The notes: generated by a model not told the origin, from the sequence alone. Positions 42,590 through 53,745 are shown, numbered from the stretch's first letter. The stretch: DNA of 64,000 nucleotides from Ilex aquifolium (GCA_951799425.1 OX637391.1:54969069-55033068), one strand, 5' to 3'. A program made the numbers and translations.

Positions 42590-44818
42590 TTAGAGTTCTT
42601 CTGCTGGTTCACCCCTTTCCATGGTGTTGTCATCCCTAGGATCAAACACTTCAACTTGTAGAGTCTCGTGCGGTCTTTTAGCCCTCATTGAGGCTACGTA
42701 GCACTCTCTGGCTGAGACCTGATCTCCTCTTATCTCTCCAATCCCATTGGAAGTTGGAAAACGGAGGAGTAGGTGGTAAGTGGAGGGCACTGCCCTTAAG
42801 GCATTGAGGGCAGGACGCCCAAGAATCACATTGTAAGCAGAAGGGCAATCGAGTACAAGGAAATTTATCATTATGGTAGAGCTCCGGGGAGCAGTCCCTG
42901 CTGTGACGGGTAGGGTGATGGATCCCAACGGCTGAACTCTTTCTCCTGAGAAACCAACCAAGGGAGTCCTAACCGGCTGTAGCCTCTCCCTGCCAAGGTG
43001 AAGGCTGTCATAGGCCGTTACGAACAGGATGTCGGCTGAGCTCCCACTGTCGACTAGGATCCTCCTGACTTGGTAGTTAGCCACCATCAGGGTCAACACT
43101 AAAGGATCATCGTGAGGGACTTGGACTCCTGCAAGGTCTATGTCTGAGAAGGTAATGACCTCCTCCTCCCCCTGTCGTGGGGTCTTCGTCGGGCGAGAGT
43201 CATGAGACTCCGCTTGTCTGGCTCTACGGGCGTGCGCCTTTCTGGCGGAGTTAGAGTCACCCCCTCCTCCTAACCCTCCGGCGATGGTATGAATCTCACC
43301 GAGGGGAGGCTGGTGCTCTCGTTCTTCTTGCGGAGGTGCTGGTCCTCGACCAGCTACGTACTGTCTGAGATGACCCCGCTGAATGAGTTCCTCGATCTGC
43401 CTTTTCAGCTGGAAGCAGTCATCTGTGTCATGTCCATGGTCGCGGTGGAAACGACAATACTTACTAGGATTCCTGCGCTTGGGATCAGATTTCATCTTTC
43501 CGGGCCACCGGATGACTGGGTCATCCTGTATCTGGATTAGGATGTGCTCCACTGATGCATTAAGTGGAGTGAATGGCTGTCGATCCCTTGGAGGTAGTGG
43601 TCCGAGGCGGTCCTTTGCGGGGACCCTTTCTGCTTTCTTCTTCTTGTTCTCAGCATCCCTTTGGTTTTCTCGGCTGTCCTTCCTCTTCTCCCCTCGGGAG
43701 GACTCACCTCTACGCGCTTTGGCGATGTCCTCGGCGTTCATATATTTTTGCGCCCTGGCCAGTAGCTCGGGCATGCCAGAGGGCGGCTTCTTGATGACTG
43801 AGAACATGAAACTGGATGTTCGGAGGCCGGCGATGAAAGCAGCCATGGCTACCTTGTCATCCGACTCATCGATCTGGAGCACCTCCTCATTGAAGCGAGC
43901 AAGGTAGTCATGAAGGCTTTCATCCCTATCCTGCTTAATGGTGAGCAGGTGGGTCACTGGCTTTTGATGGCGGCGTCCCCCAATGAAGTGGGAGACGAAG
44001 GACCTGCTTAGCTCCTCGAAAGAACAGACGGAGGAAGGCCTGAGCTTGGAGAACCATTGGCGAGCGGACCCCTTCAAGGTGGTGGGAAACGCTCGGCACA
44101 TGATCTCCTCAGGCACATTATGGAGTTGCATGAGGGACTTGTAGGTGTCCAGATGGTCAAGGGGATCTCTATTGCCATCGAAGGTGTCGATGTTAGGCAT
44201 TTTGAATTTCGAAGGGAGTGGGTAGTTGACAATATCAGCAGTGAAAGGTGTGTCAGTGCGTCTTACCAGGTAATCTACGGGTGTCGGTGCTTGCGCCTTG
44301 ATGGCGTTGAGGGCGTCACCGAGTTGGTTTTGCACCTCCTTAATCTTCTCATCCCACTGATTGGGGACATCCTGGTGATGGTACTGGCTTTCATGGTCTC
44401 CATACTGACTCTCTCCCTCGTCCTCATGCGCAGGTACGTGCGAAGGGTGAACACGCGAGCTCCCTGCGCGGTGAGGAGGGATTGGTTGACGAGGGACTCC
44501 CTGGCGTGGTGCTGAAGCATTCCGATGAGGGACCTGGCGTCCAGAGAGGACAGGCGATGGTTCCTCTCCCGTCGGAGGGAGTTAGACTCCTCCAACAGGG
44601 TGATGGGTGACTCCTCCTTGAGAGAGCATCAACTGGATGATCTGCTGGTTTTGGTTCACCAGCAGCTGCATGGTCTGCAGGAGTTGTTGTTGTGACCCAA
44701 CGGCGGGAGTCGCCGTAGCAGAGGGTCCTTCGGGTGCGAGGGGAGGCGGAGCCTCCTCCTGGTGCACAGGGTTGTTGTCTCCGGGTTGATGAGACCTCGA
44801 TCTGGTGGTGATTGCCAT
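42590..44818 (-). pseudogene. gag: Retrotransposon gag-protease of the 12.2 kb element (stop at codon 79)
   Basis: ATG 44818 (MAITTRSRSH) lies 34 bp after the primer-binding site. TAA at 44584-44582 interrupts at codon 79, then the frame stays open to TAA 42592-42590. The gag domain includes YLVRRTDTPF, FDGNRDPLDHL and LKGSARQWF. A basic linker, a zinc-knuckle-like CRFHRDHGHDTDDC and the protease DSGSSADILF follow. The terminal TAA sits in the same frame as pol, so gag and pol were probably one polyprotein or were separated by this stop. Its first ~200 residues are the closest relative in this window of the gag-only element at 2599. Confidence 0.9.
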
Positions 44819-44870
44819 GGATTGCGAGAAAGGTAGGAAGACTACGTCGTTCCCACAGACGGCGCCAAAC

Positions 44871-45786
44871 TGATGATGCACAAAATCGTCTTCGTGCGCG
44901 ATCAACAGTCACTAGAGTGATTAATGAGCAATCAATGGCAATTAGTGGCAAAACAGTAAATATAGGTCAACACTGGAGATCTATAGTGGTTCGGTCTCAG
45001 ACGACCTACGTCCACTCTTCGAACGGCGACGGTGGCCTTAGGTGTTTTATTGATCAACGGTGGTACTCCGGAGAGTTTACAATGCTTTTTGAGAGAGAGA
45101 GAGTAGTTAGAGACTCGTGAGTGTCATCTCCTTTATACAGTGAGCGCTTACATTATATAGGCTCACCAAGGCGGTGAGGCGGTGACGTGAGAAAGAAGTC
45201 TCCTGTGAATTTGGTAAGTACAAATATGGTAGGAGTGGACTTCTTTGGTAAGTAGAGTTATGGTAAGAGTAGATTTCCATATCCCGCCTTTCTCTCCCTC
45301 GTGCTCCTATTCAATCGGAGGAAGACTCCCAACGAGGTAGGACTTCAATCCTTGTCTTGACCTTAGGCTTGCTTCGGAGTAGGCTTGGATGTGCATTAGT
45401 CTTGAGGTTGCACTAAGGCATGAAGAGGAGCGAAGGGGAGAAGCCAAGGGAGCAAGAGGTGGGCGGCGCCCACTTAGAGGAGGCATGGGCGGCGCCCTAG
45501 GTGCCTTGCCCTCTCCTTTGGTGTTCGGCCTTGAGTTGGTGCAGCTTGGTACTTGAGCTTGTGAGGCTTCGGAGTCAAGGGTCCGAAGGAGGAAGTAGGA
45601 AGGAGGAGACCATGGCAAGCCCATAGGGCTGCCATGGGCGGCGCCCAAGGGCTCCGGCCCTCGATCCTTCGGTGTCCGCTCCTTGGTCCTTTGTTCAATG
45701 GGCTGATCCGGCTTCGATCTGGACTTTCCTTTAGGCTTTCGGCTTTATTTGGATTGGGCCTAGCCTAGTAAAATCCGGACTCATCA
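44871..45786 (-). repeat. 5' LTR of the 12.2 kb element and primer-binding site
   Basis: 916 bp. The primer-binding site, read on the minus strand TGGCGCCGTCTGTGGG, occupies 44867-44852. The GGGCGGCGCCC palindromes are at 45461-45471, 45487-45497 and 45635-45645, in the same places as in the 3' LTR. Confidence 0.93.
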
Positions 45787-47374
45787 GTTTTAATTGCCTG
45801 AACACTCACGATTTTAAAATCTCATTGTGGTTCAAATAGATAAAATCGTAATAATTTTAAGTTATTAAGTTCGTTCGTAATTTAACAAACCCACAATCCT
45901 AAATAAGCTAATTCTTTGACAAACCCACAATAGTGACACCATATGAATTAATAATCATGATTATGTAAGATTTGGAGAATCCTAATGTCTTTAAGCTTGA
46001 GGTAGAAGATGCCATATGTTTCAGTTTTGAGACAGAAACAGAGAATGGAGAGGTTGCTAATGCTAGAGAATAATACAACCAGATCCTGACCTCTTACCTA
46101 CCCTTTTGAAAGCCAATCCTGCACATTTGCTTTCATTTTACTCGACGGACAATTTTTTTTTTTGCTGGTTGAAAAAAAGGTGGGGGTAAAAAAGAACGCT
46201 CAGAAATCACTCTGATAGACCCCTCACTGGTAGGATCATGAGGTCCCTAACTGCACCCGTTACACCTCTCGGGAACGAATCTAGCAAAGCTACAATAGCG
46301 ATCAATTACAGAGTCCCAATATTGACTCTAAGACTCAAACTTCTAATCTCAGATTGAAAAATTCAGCCGATACCTCACTTGTTGGTTCTACAAACATATT
46401 ATGCACTTATGTAGCTCAATTGAAGTCTGTTTTAGAGGTTGGTCCAAGGTTACAAGAAGAAGGTGACTGACGTTACTTGAAACCATAAAAATAGGGAGAA
46501 TTTTTTGGTACTTAAAACACATTTTGGTATCTTATCTCCAAGTACAACCTTTTAGGAATTCATGTACAATTTTTTTCGTGTTTATTTATAATTTTTTGAG
46601 ATTTTAAAGATCAGCCTTAAAAATTTAGTATTCATATTTTATTTATTAAGATTAATCTCAAGCAACTTAAAAAATTACAATTTTCAATCTCACAAAAATT
46701 ATAACTTGAACTTCAAAAATTATAACGTGACCCCCAAACAATTATGTTTTTTAAGGATCAATCTTATTATATTAAGATTAATCTTAATTGCTTTTTATTA
46801 AGATCAAACCCAAACAACGGAATAGAAAAAGATTAATTACAACTAATCCTCTTAAGGTTTGTCTATTAATCAGACATATGGTCTATTTAGAGTTGAATTT
46901 TTTAGGTGAATAGTTGTGATTTGAAAATTTTCGCAAAAAAGTCAAAATTAAAAACATCCCCCAAAATCGTTTGGGATATTTTTTAAAAAGTTGAAAAAAT
47001 CCGTTTAAAGTGATTTATAGTTTTTTTGGCTTTTAATTCAAAAAAAAAAAACTATATATATATAAATTATGCATAATAGTTCCCAAAATATGAATTTCAA
47101 ATTTTTTTACATCATTAAAAATATTTTATGAATATAATAAACAAAACAGTTATGTGAGACCCACGACTGAACTCCGAAAAAACGAAAGAAAAACTCAGTC
47201 TAAATAAACTGTTTTAGGTCCAAAAAACTGCTGCCTAAACTTAGTCTAAAAGACAAAGTCCAAACAGACTCTGATTTATTTTATTGTAAAGCCTACAAAA
47301 TTAACCTATTTCAACCACCTCCAAACAGACTCGTAGTCCCTTCTACACAAAAAATAACTATCACCTTTTGTTAG
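45787..47374. other. AT-rich spacer
   Basis: No coding sequence, RNA gene or repeat with clear ends is recognised. The first bases continue the spacer interrupted at 33566. 46140-46400 is less AT-rich but holds no open frame of note. Confidence 0.5.
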
Positions 47375-47525
47375 AAGAGCAATGCTATTGAAATCTAATT
47401 TGGACATAATTTAATATAGTCATTGGATTAGTTGTGAGTTCTAATATTAGATGAAACCCACTTTTAATTCAACAGTTTTAGTTAAGTAGGTTCTCAAATT
47501 AAGTCCAAATAATATTTTCCTTATC
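47375..47525. mobile_element. Small MITE, same family as 31535-31705
   Basis: Left part AGCAATGCTATTGAAATC; the middle has GTCATTGGATTAGTTGTGAG, almost the same as in the copy at 31535; the right end TCCAAATAATATTTTCCTT mirrors the left. About 150 bp, without coding sequence. Confidence 0.6.
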
Positions 47526-47779
47526 CGAAACATGTAAGCAAGTAGACTCTTTTACTTTGTCCATTTCTAGGTCTGTTATTTATTTTTTGGTTCAACGGTC
47601 AGGGATACCTAGGCCAATTTACCCACACCTCGAATAATCTCTTCTCCGATCTGATCGGTCATACACCAATTAGGTTACTCAATGGTCCTGCATGAGTAAC
47701 AAAGATATATTAATTCTAGGGTCTCTATCATTAAATGACAGATTTATCTCAGTAACTCACAAATTTTACAAAATGAAGG

Positions 47780-47911
47780 TATAATTAAACCCACATCGGA
47801 TGGCTTTGGGTGTGTGTGTGAGTATATAGGCCTTACTGCTACTTCCACTTTTAAGTGGTTGTAGTGGTTTGGTTCTATTGTCTGTTCAAAAAAAAAAAGA
47901 TATAATTAAAC
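47780..47911 (+). repeat. Short retroposed unit with snRNA-type USE and TATA motifs and a poly-A tail
   Basis: A perfect 11-bp duplication TATAATTAAAC flanks it (47780-47790, 47901-47911). The 110-bp unit begins CCACATCGG, close to the plant snRNA upstream element (RTCCCACATCG). It has TATATAGG 24 bp further on (as in U6-type Pol III promoters), a short stem CCACTTTTAAGTGG, and ends in A12GA. A duplication plus poly-A tail indicates retroposition. Confidence 0.55.
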
Positions 47912-48033
47912 GAAAATAAAGATGGACCATAGTCCATAAAGCCCATGTAGATTGAGCCCGAAGGTATCACCGATCGAAGTTAAACGAGAACAGTAGAATA
48001 TAGGAGAACTCTCTTCTTTCTGTAGTCTCTGCA

Positions 48034-48102
48034 TTTCTAGAGCGAAGTATCTAAGAAGATCCCAGATTATCCCATATTTATCTCTTTCCTGCTATATATA
48101 GC
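48034..48102 (+). promoter_or_regulatory. Promoter of the first small heat-shock gene
   Basis: A TATA box (CTATATATAGC, ~48092-48102) lies ~105 bp before the ATG. A partial heat-shock element TTCTAGAGCGAAG (48035-48047) is ~45 bp upstream of it; further GAA/TTC units (GAACTCTCTTC, ~48006-48017) precede that. The match to the nGAAnnTTCnnGAAn rule is imperfect. Confidence 0.5.
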
Positions 48103-48206
48103 TTGCTCATCCCTATCCTTTTCATCATCAGAAATCATTTTAAAGCCATTGTATCCTGATTACAATCACAACTCTCTGCACCCACAAACAACATCCAAAT
48201 CCATCC

Positions 48207-48686
48207 ATGGGGCTAATACCAAGCTTCTTCGGTGGCCGACGAAGCACCATCTTCGACCCATTTTCTCTGGACATTTGGGACCCCTTCGAGGGTCTCTCTT
48301 CCTCTGGCACTCTCGCCAACGTCCCCAGCTCAGCCCGCGACGTCTCTGCTTTGGCGAACATTCGTGTGGACTGGAGAGAGACTCCGGAGGCTCACATCAT
48401 TCAGGCTGATCTTCCAGGACTCAGGAAAGAGGAAGTGAAGGTCGAGATGGAAGATGGGCGAGTTCTAAAAATCAGTGGAGAGAAAGTGAGAGAACAAGAA
48501 GAGAAGACCGACACGTGGCACCGAGTTGAGAGGACCGTTGGCAAGTTTGTTCGGCGGTTCAGGTTGCCAGAGAATGCGAAGCTTGATGAAGTTAAGGCTA
48601 CGATAGAGAATGGTGTGCTTACTGTGATCGTGCCAAAAGAACAAGAAAGGCAGCCTGAGACCAAGTCCATTGAGGTTTCTGGTTAA
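48207..48686 (+). CDS. Class I cytosolic small heat-shock protein (HSP20 family, 159 aa)
   Basis: An ATP-independent chaperone that binds unfolding proteins in heat and forms large cytosolic oligomers. Intronless, as usual for the class. The N-terminus [20 protein letters not shown] is the class I signature. The alpha-crystallin domain spans about residues 50-145, with consensus II ([11 protein letters not shown]) leading into the GVLTV motif of consensus I. The C-terminal I-x-V tail (SIEVSG) docks neighbouring subunits. The length is typical (150-160 aa) and the frame is intact. It points towards its paralogue at 53272-53745 (tail to tail, ~4.6 kb apart). Its promoter holds a TATA box and weak heat-shock elements. 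Confidence 0.95.
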   Translation: MGLIPSFFGGRRSTIFDPFSLDIWDPFEGLSSSGTLANVPSSARDVSALANIRVDWRETPEAHIIQADLPGLRKEEVKVEMEDGRVLKISGEKVREQEEKTDTWHRVERTVGKFVRRFRLPENAKLDEVKATIENGVLTVIVPKEQERQPETKSIEVSG

Positions 48687-49031
48687 AAGTCACTCACCTG
48701 TGAAAGTCTCTCTGTTATATCAACGATGTTAGATGTTTTAAGTTCTTCAAGGTCGATGTTGATAGGAAATGCAGTGTGTATATATGTTCAAGGTTTTTTG
48801 GTTTGAGAGATTGTGTTGTAAATTATGGGGTGTTGCATATTATGTGTAATAAGTGCACTTAACAAGATCTTGTGTGTAATATAAGCTGGTGGTTTTGTGT
48901 TACTTGAAACATAAATGGTTGTAGTCAAACAGTAAACTCGTTCCAAAAACTCCAATGCAACTGATGCAGAAGTTCAACCAGTCGCTGTCAGCTCCTAAAT
49001 CAGCCGCTGTCAGCGCTCTCAAATGTTTCTA
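48687..49031. other. 3' flank of the small heat-shock gene
   Basis: AT-rich 3' UTR-like sequence to about 48920, then unremarkable spacer. A short word AGTCGCTGTCAGCTCCTAAATC recurs imperfectly (…AGCCGCTGTCAGC…) near 48982-49017. Confidence 0.5.
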
Positions 49032-49197
49032 GGGGAAAATCTTGTCCCGTGTGTAGGCAATAACCCTCTTTCGATCACAATCAATGACGATTCAGTGCGA
49101 CGTCAACCAATCCATCCCAAGGATGACATTAAACTCCGACATGTTTATGACCCTAAGGTCCATAGTGAGTAGAATCCCCGAGATTTTTAGCTCATAA
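49032..49197 (-). pseudogene. Fragment of a gypsy (chromovirus-type) aspartic protease region
   Basis: On the minus strand about 55 codons can be read: LKISGILLTMDLRVINMSEF, then NVILGMDWLTSH, a stop, then IVIDCDRKRV. The LGMDWL block directly after the protease fold is diagnostic of gypsy gag-pol polyproteins. LTRs and the rest of the element are not visible nearby. An isolated relic. Confidence 0.7.
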
Positions 49198-49384
49198 CTC
49201 CAACATATCTGATCAATGCATACTCTAGTTCTTAGGATTGAATTTACTCATAAGAACTCTTCTAGGGTTGCAATTTCTAAATCTATATCATGCACAGCAA
49301 CGTGAAAATGACGACATGTGACACGCCTGATTCAAATAACACATGTGCCCATAAACAAGAAAATATAGAAATGTACCATGGGAA

Positions 49385-49945
49385 TAGGGGTGCAACTCGG
49401 GCGGGTTGGGCGGGTTAGACAGTCAACTCTAACCCAACCCTAGGTATAATAATCTTCAACCCTAACCCTAACCCTAACCCTACCTCGGGTTGAGAAATTC
49501 CAAATTCATAAAACAATCCATATATTTCATTCATAATAGTGCACGATGATTGATCATCTGCTTTCACACCAAAAAACTAGTGATCTCAAAGCACAATCCT
49601 AGAAAACATAGAAATTAGATTCATAAAAACATTAAACTTAAAACATCACACTATCACCACTAATCACGCATAACAGAGTAGCAAGCAACAAGAAACAGAG
49701 GACGATGGAGTAAAAATGAAAAAAAGTGCTAATGCTTTATATATATATAATTATTTTTTAATTTGTCGGGTTCGGGTTAAAATCGGGTTGCCGATGCCTC
49801 AACCCGAGCCCGGCCCAAATTGAATTCGGGTTGAGATTTTTTGACCCAAGCCCAACCCAAGTATTAAAAACCCTAGCCCAAGCCCTAATTTTTTCGGGTT
49901 GGGCTCGGGTTGAAATCGGGTTGCCCAACCCAAGTTGCACCCCTA
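49385..49945. mobile_element. hAT-like MITE with perfect 8-bp duplication (561 bp)
   Basis: Ends TAGGGGTGCAAC and its exact inverse, flanked by CATGGGAA (49377-49384, 49946-49953). The interior is dominated by GGGTTGGGC / AACCCGAACCCG words in mirrored arrangement and includes four CCCTAA units at ~49458-49484. No coding sequence. Confidence 0.88.
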
Positions 49946-49953
49946 CATGGGAA

Positions 49954-51062
49954 CCCCCACATCATGTCTACATGCGAACAGGCAAAATCATCACATCATC
50001 TTTTGAATTTGATAATTCATGAACAATTCAATAAACGATGAATTTTTTTAGTTTTTTGTTATTTGTCGACAACTGCTGATCAACTCATATGTAATCCATA
50101 AGCAACTTCCACCTTTAGATGCCAAGGGGACTTTGCTCAATGAAAGAACTCAGTTTTTTCTTATCCGAGATTTCTTCAGAAAGCAGTATGGGTATTGTTT
50201 GTTAAACAGTTATGCCTATACACTCTGATTCAATCTTCCACAATAATGAAGTCCGATATTGGTAAAAATCATTTCACATCATCCCCATATTATATGGAGT
50301 TTTTTTTCATTGTATTGCTCAGTAAATGGACCAATCTTTTGGTAATTGGAGATGATGATATAAAAAGAAAGGAGACAGTTTCAGAGGATTGAACAGTTTT
50401 CTAGAATATCGAAGTTTGTCGAAGATGCCAGGAGAATATGAATTCGAAGAAGGTGATTAGTAAGTGCAAACAATCTAACATATATAATCAGAAATGCCAT
50501 CCTACGAATACATAAACAGGGCATATAGAAAACGAAAATACCTACGAAAAATGTGTAGAGCATCTCCTCAGAAAGCAATAAGCCCATTCTCTCCGTCTTC
50601 ATGTGGGAATGGTGATGAAATTTCATGCCAGTAAAAGTGTCTATCATCAAATTCTTAAATATTTTACTCCAAACAAACAGGTAGAGGCCAATTGCAAGTA
50701 AGTGGACATTAAAAAAATTAATAAATTAAAGTTAGATAAATAAAATTAGGCTGGACCTAAATTCCATAACCTAAAATAATACAAGCTCAAATTTAATTAA
50801 CAATGCTTGTCAAATTAAATTAAACTGGAACTAAATTCCATAACCTAAATAATACAAACTCAAATGCAATTAATCAAGCGTGCTACATTAAATTAAATAA
50901 ACTTTTAAAAGATAAAGTAGGTTGGACTTAAATTCCATAAATTAATTAAAGTTTACAAATTTATGAGTAACCCACTACGTAAAGCTCATATAAGAGTGAT
51001 AAGGTAAAAAAACTCTTATATGGATAACTATCACTCTTATATAGATAACTACTCATAGCACT
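49954..51062. other. AT-rich spacer with an imperfect ~90-bp tandem repeat
   Basis: No gene recognised. At about 50730-50950 the phrase CTAAATTCCATAACCTAAA with surrounding AATACAA.CTCAAAT.AATTAA recurs two to three times. Just before the following open frame, CTTATATGGATAACTATCACT and CTTATATAGATAACT form a short direct repeat. Confidence 0.45.
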
Positions 51063-51395
51063 ATGAATAGAAATCTAAGGGAGGGCCAAAGAGGAGGAAA
51101 AAAAAAGGGAGAAGAAGCCAATGAGGAAGGAAGATCGGCGAAATTCTGTTCGAAGTTCACTAAAGCCTTGCAAGTTCATTTTCGGGAAGAAGAACAGCCA
51201 AGGTCCTTCTTCAAGAAATCTAAATCATCTTCAAGCCATTCAAAACAAAGAACGGTGAGGAGATTCATCAAAAATATCATCAAATTAAAAAACGGGAGAT
51301 ACATTGATCAAGCCCTCGTCATCACCAAATCCACCGAGAATCAGAGGAAAGTGTACGTGAAAAACACGGCAAAGAGAGTCAACACCATTTTATAA
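51063..51395 (+). CDS. Hypothetical small basic protein (110 aa), doubtful
   Basis: An open frame rich in Lys, Arg and Ser with no family that I recognise. A TATATAG lies ~30 bp upstream of the ATG, too close for a normal leader. The frame ends 65 bp before a solo LTR, so a longer gene could have been split, though nothing similar continues at 52174. Codon bias and motifs give no support. It may be chance. Confidence 0.2.
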   Translation: MNRNLREGQRGGKKKGEEANEEGRSAKFCSKFTKALQVHFREEEQPRSFFKKSKSSSSHSKQRTVRRFIKNIIKLKNGRYIDQALVITKSTENQRKVYVKNTAKRVNTIL

Positions 51396-51460
51396 AATTA
51401 AGTCAAATCATCAACAATTATAATTTTGACATTACTTTTGTATTAATATTACATACAAAA

Positions 51461-52173
51461 TGATGGTGTAAACCTGCGCGAATGAGCTATGGGATTGGAT
51501 TATGTGGTATGAACGATCTGTGTGGGGTTTGATGTGGCATCTGGGCTACAAGGCTCGTGTATCGATGGACGAATGCTCTAATTAACCGATGTGTAGTGCG
51601 TGTGAGACAGTAGAAGTATAGTGGTTCACCGGCTAACGAGCTCGGCTAGTCCACTCTCTAATGGAGGCTCTTGCTCCTTTCTCTTTATTGATGAATTGAC
51701 CGTGTTACAGTAGAATACTCGGGGTATCAGGGTTTTTCATCCTCTCCCTCTCCATGGAGGCTGTCCTTCCCTTTTATAGCCTCACGCTTACCTCTAATCT
51801 GGAGTTATCTCCTACATTGAAGGGATTATACCCTATCTTCATCTACAATCTCGGAGTGGCCTTACCTTCCCATAGCTGTCTTCAAACGACGAGACCTTTG
51901 CCCTTCATCGTGGGATTCTTCCCTTGGTTTAAGGAGAGGATCTTGGCGGGTTACGGGTTTTGTGCCTTGGATTGGCTCAGTTTCTGTTATGGATGTGTCT
52001 GCTGTCATCTTGCTGCCTTCTGGTCATTTCTCAGTTCGTGTGTTCAGCTAGGAGCTCTAGTGCTGGTTGGAAGAGCTCAGACCCTTGCTGGATGAGCTCT
52101 GCTTACTCTACCTGAGCTCCCGAGCTGAGCTTACTATCGGAGCTCGTGCCTGAGTTTATTTTAGGCATCATCA
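51461..52173 (-). mobile_element. Solo LTR of the TGATGATACC Tat family (713 bp)
   Basis: On the minus strand it starts TGATGATGCC and ends TTTACACCATCA, like the left-edge LTR (281-994). A perfect duplication CAAAA flanks it (51456-51460, 52174-52178). It is a product of LTR-LTR recombination. Confidence 0.92.
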
Positions 52174-52489
52174 CAAAATTTTGTCGTTACAATATGTACA
52201 AATGAATTTCCATATGGTAGCACTTACCTAATCGTTCTTTAAAGTTCATTTTTTTTGTAAGGTTTAATAGTGAGGAGTGTTTAATTCAACTTAAACATAC
52301 ATTCATTAATTTTCTTTTATGTTCGATCGAATACATGTCATTCCTCATGATTTGAACTTAAAAATTTACTAAAATTCAAATTTAAAATATCTGAATTTAC
52401 AGTCTTCTCATAATACCCGTTCGAAGGATCCCCATCAACAAACTTTTGGAAAGGCAGGAAGCTAATTGAGTATAAGTGTTTGAGGAAGA

Positions 52490-52720
52490 AAATCAAAATT
52501 GTATTCTACATCCATCCAAACAAAGCCCCTGGGTCTTATGCATTTAATACCATTTTTAAGAAAAGCTTGGCCCATGCTATCCAAAAAATGTAATGGAAGC
52601 AATCAAGGAATTTTTTAGAATTGAGAAATTACTTGAGGAATTCAATAACACCATACTTTCCTTAGTTCCCAAGAACCTAATCCCACAATAATGGGGTACT
52701 AAGCTAAAGTTCATTCTTCA
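52490..52720 (+). pseudogene. LINE reverse transcriptase fragment
   Basis: Short blocks NKAPGSYAFNTIFKKS and, in another frame, EFFRIEKLLEEFNNTILSLV and PKNLIPQ correspond to the start of plant L1-type RT (KAPGPDGF..FF.....N.T.I.LVPK). Stops and frame changes show decay. It may be linked in origin to other LINE debris, but the ORF1 relic at 31912 is on the other strand and far away. Confidence 0.65.
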
Positions 52721-53271
52721 GAGAACAGGCCTCAACGCCCAGACAGGGCACACTCTGGTCAGCACTTCTGGCCCTCCCTCGTAACCCCATTAACCTATCT
52801 ACGTGAGATTACCTCAAATTAACAACTAGATTTGAAAGAATACCTTACTATATTTGATTTCGCGCGTCTTTCAACTTTCCATGTCTCTTCCAATTTCTTC
52901 AACATTGGTTCGTAATTCAGCTGCATTGAACAAGAGATGGGAGCATCAAAATGGATCATATGTCCCATTGCTTCAAGAGAGAAAAACGACTGATACAAAT
53001 CCCTTGATAACACAAATTTTACCCAAATTGAAGAAGAAAAAGAGTTATGAAATGACTTTCAGTACCAAAACCACAAGATTTATTATATACCCGCATTTAC
53101 AAACTGACACGCAGTACAAAACCCACAAAAACCACCACTAGATACTAATAAGCGACAAACCCTGAAAAAAGCACCATCGACACCTATACCACACCACTGG
53201 GGACAACCCTAACATTAAGTACTAACAGAGCAAGAAACCCAGAATACTGAAGTGAGAAATCAGTTAATTGA
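52721..53271. other. Spacer and 3' flank of the second small heat-shock gene
   Basis: No coding sequence is supported. The part next to 53271 is the 3' UTR side of the minus-strand heat-shock gene. Confidence 0.5.
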
Positions 53272-53745
53272 TCAACCAGAGATTTCAATGGCCTTCACGT
53301 CCGCCTTCTTGACCTCCTCTTTGGGCACAGTAACAGTCAAAACACCATTCTCCATAGCCGCCTTGATCTGCTCCACCTTGGCATTCTCCGGAAGCCTGAA
53401 CTTCCTCACGAACCTTCCAGAACTCCTCTCCACCCGGTGCCACGTATCACCCTTCTCTTCCATATCCTGCCTTCTCTCTCCGCTGATCTGCAGAACCCTA
53501 TCGTCCTCCACCTCCACTTTCACCTCCTCCTTCTTCAGCCCCGGCACGTCGGCCTTGAACACGTGCGCCGTCGGAGTTTCTTTCCAGTCGATGTTCGAGT
53601 GGGCGAACGATGCCGTGTCGGAGGAGGAGGAGGGGAAGTTGGAGAGAGAACGGAATGGGAAATTCTCAAAGGGGTCGAACAGGTCGAGAGAGAAAGGGTC
53701 GAAAGTGTTTGATCGGCGACCGAAGAAGTTTGGGATCAGAGACAT
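53272..53745 (-). CDS. Class I cytosolic small heat-shock protein (HSP20 family, 157 aa)
   Basis: Same role and class as the gene at 48207. The N-terminus is [20 protein letters not shown]. The alpha-crystallin domain is at ~50-145 with [12 protein letters not shown] and [10 protein letters not shown]. The tail IEISG provides the I-x-I contact. The frame stays open upstream to 53952, but ATG 53745 is right: the class I signature begins there and the TATA box lies ~110 bp upstream. Residues 30-50 are Phe/Ser-rich ([16 protein letters not shown]), typical of class I. Strong heat-shock elements precede it, so heat induction through HSF is likely. Confidence 0.95.
   Translation of the reverse strand: MSLIPNFFGRRSNTFDPFSLDLFDPFENFPFRSLSNFPSSSSDTASFAHSNIDWKETPTAHVFKADVPGLKKEEVKVEVEDDRVLQISGERRQDMEEKGDTWHRVERSSGRFVRKFRLPENAKVEQIKAAMENGVLTVTVPKEEVKKADVKAIEISG

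Larger units (their letters stand above)
33567..45786 (-). mobile_element. Full-length 12.2 kb Tat-type Ty3/gypsy retrotransposon (minus strand)
   Basis: Flanked by a perfect target duplication GTTTT (33562-33566, 45787-45791). LTRs are 44871-45786 (5', 916 bp) and 33567-34468 (3', 902 bp); they are very alike but differ by a ~24-bp gap and a ~10-bp repeat in a GGCGGTGA tract. Order on the minus strand: LTR, primer-binding site 44867-44852, gag-pol in one frame with three stops, convergent opposite-strand gene C, a T-rich repeat array, polypurine tract (34469-34484), LTR. A related solo LTR sits inside at 35554-36479. Confidence 0.95.

Noticed and set aside
49458..49484. Four CCCTAA units, telomere-like
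   Set aside because: Plant telomeres are CCCTAAA; these lie inside a hAT-like MITE rich in AACCC words.
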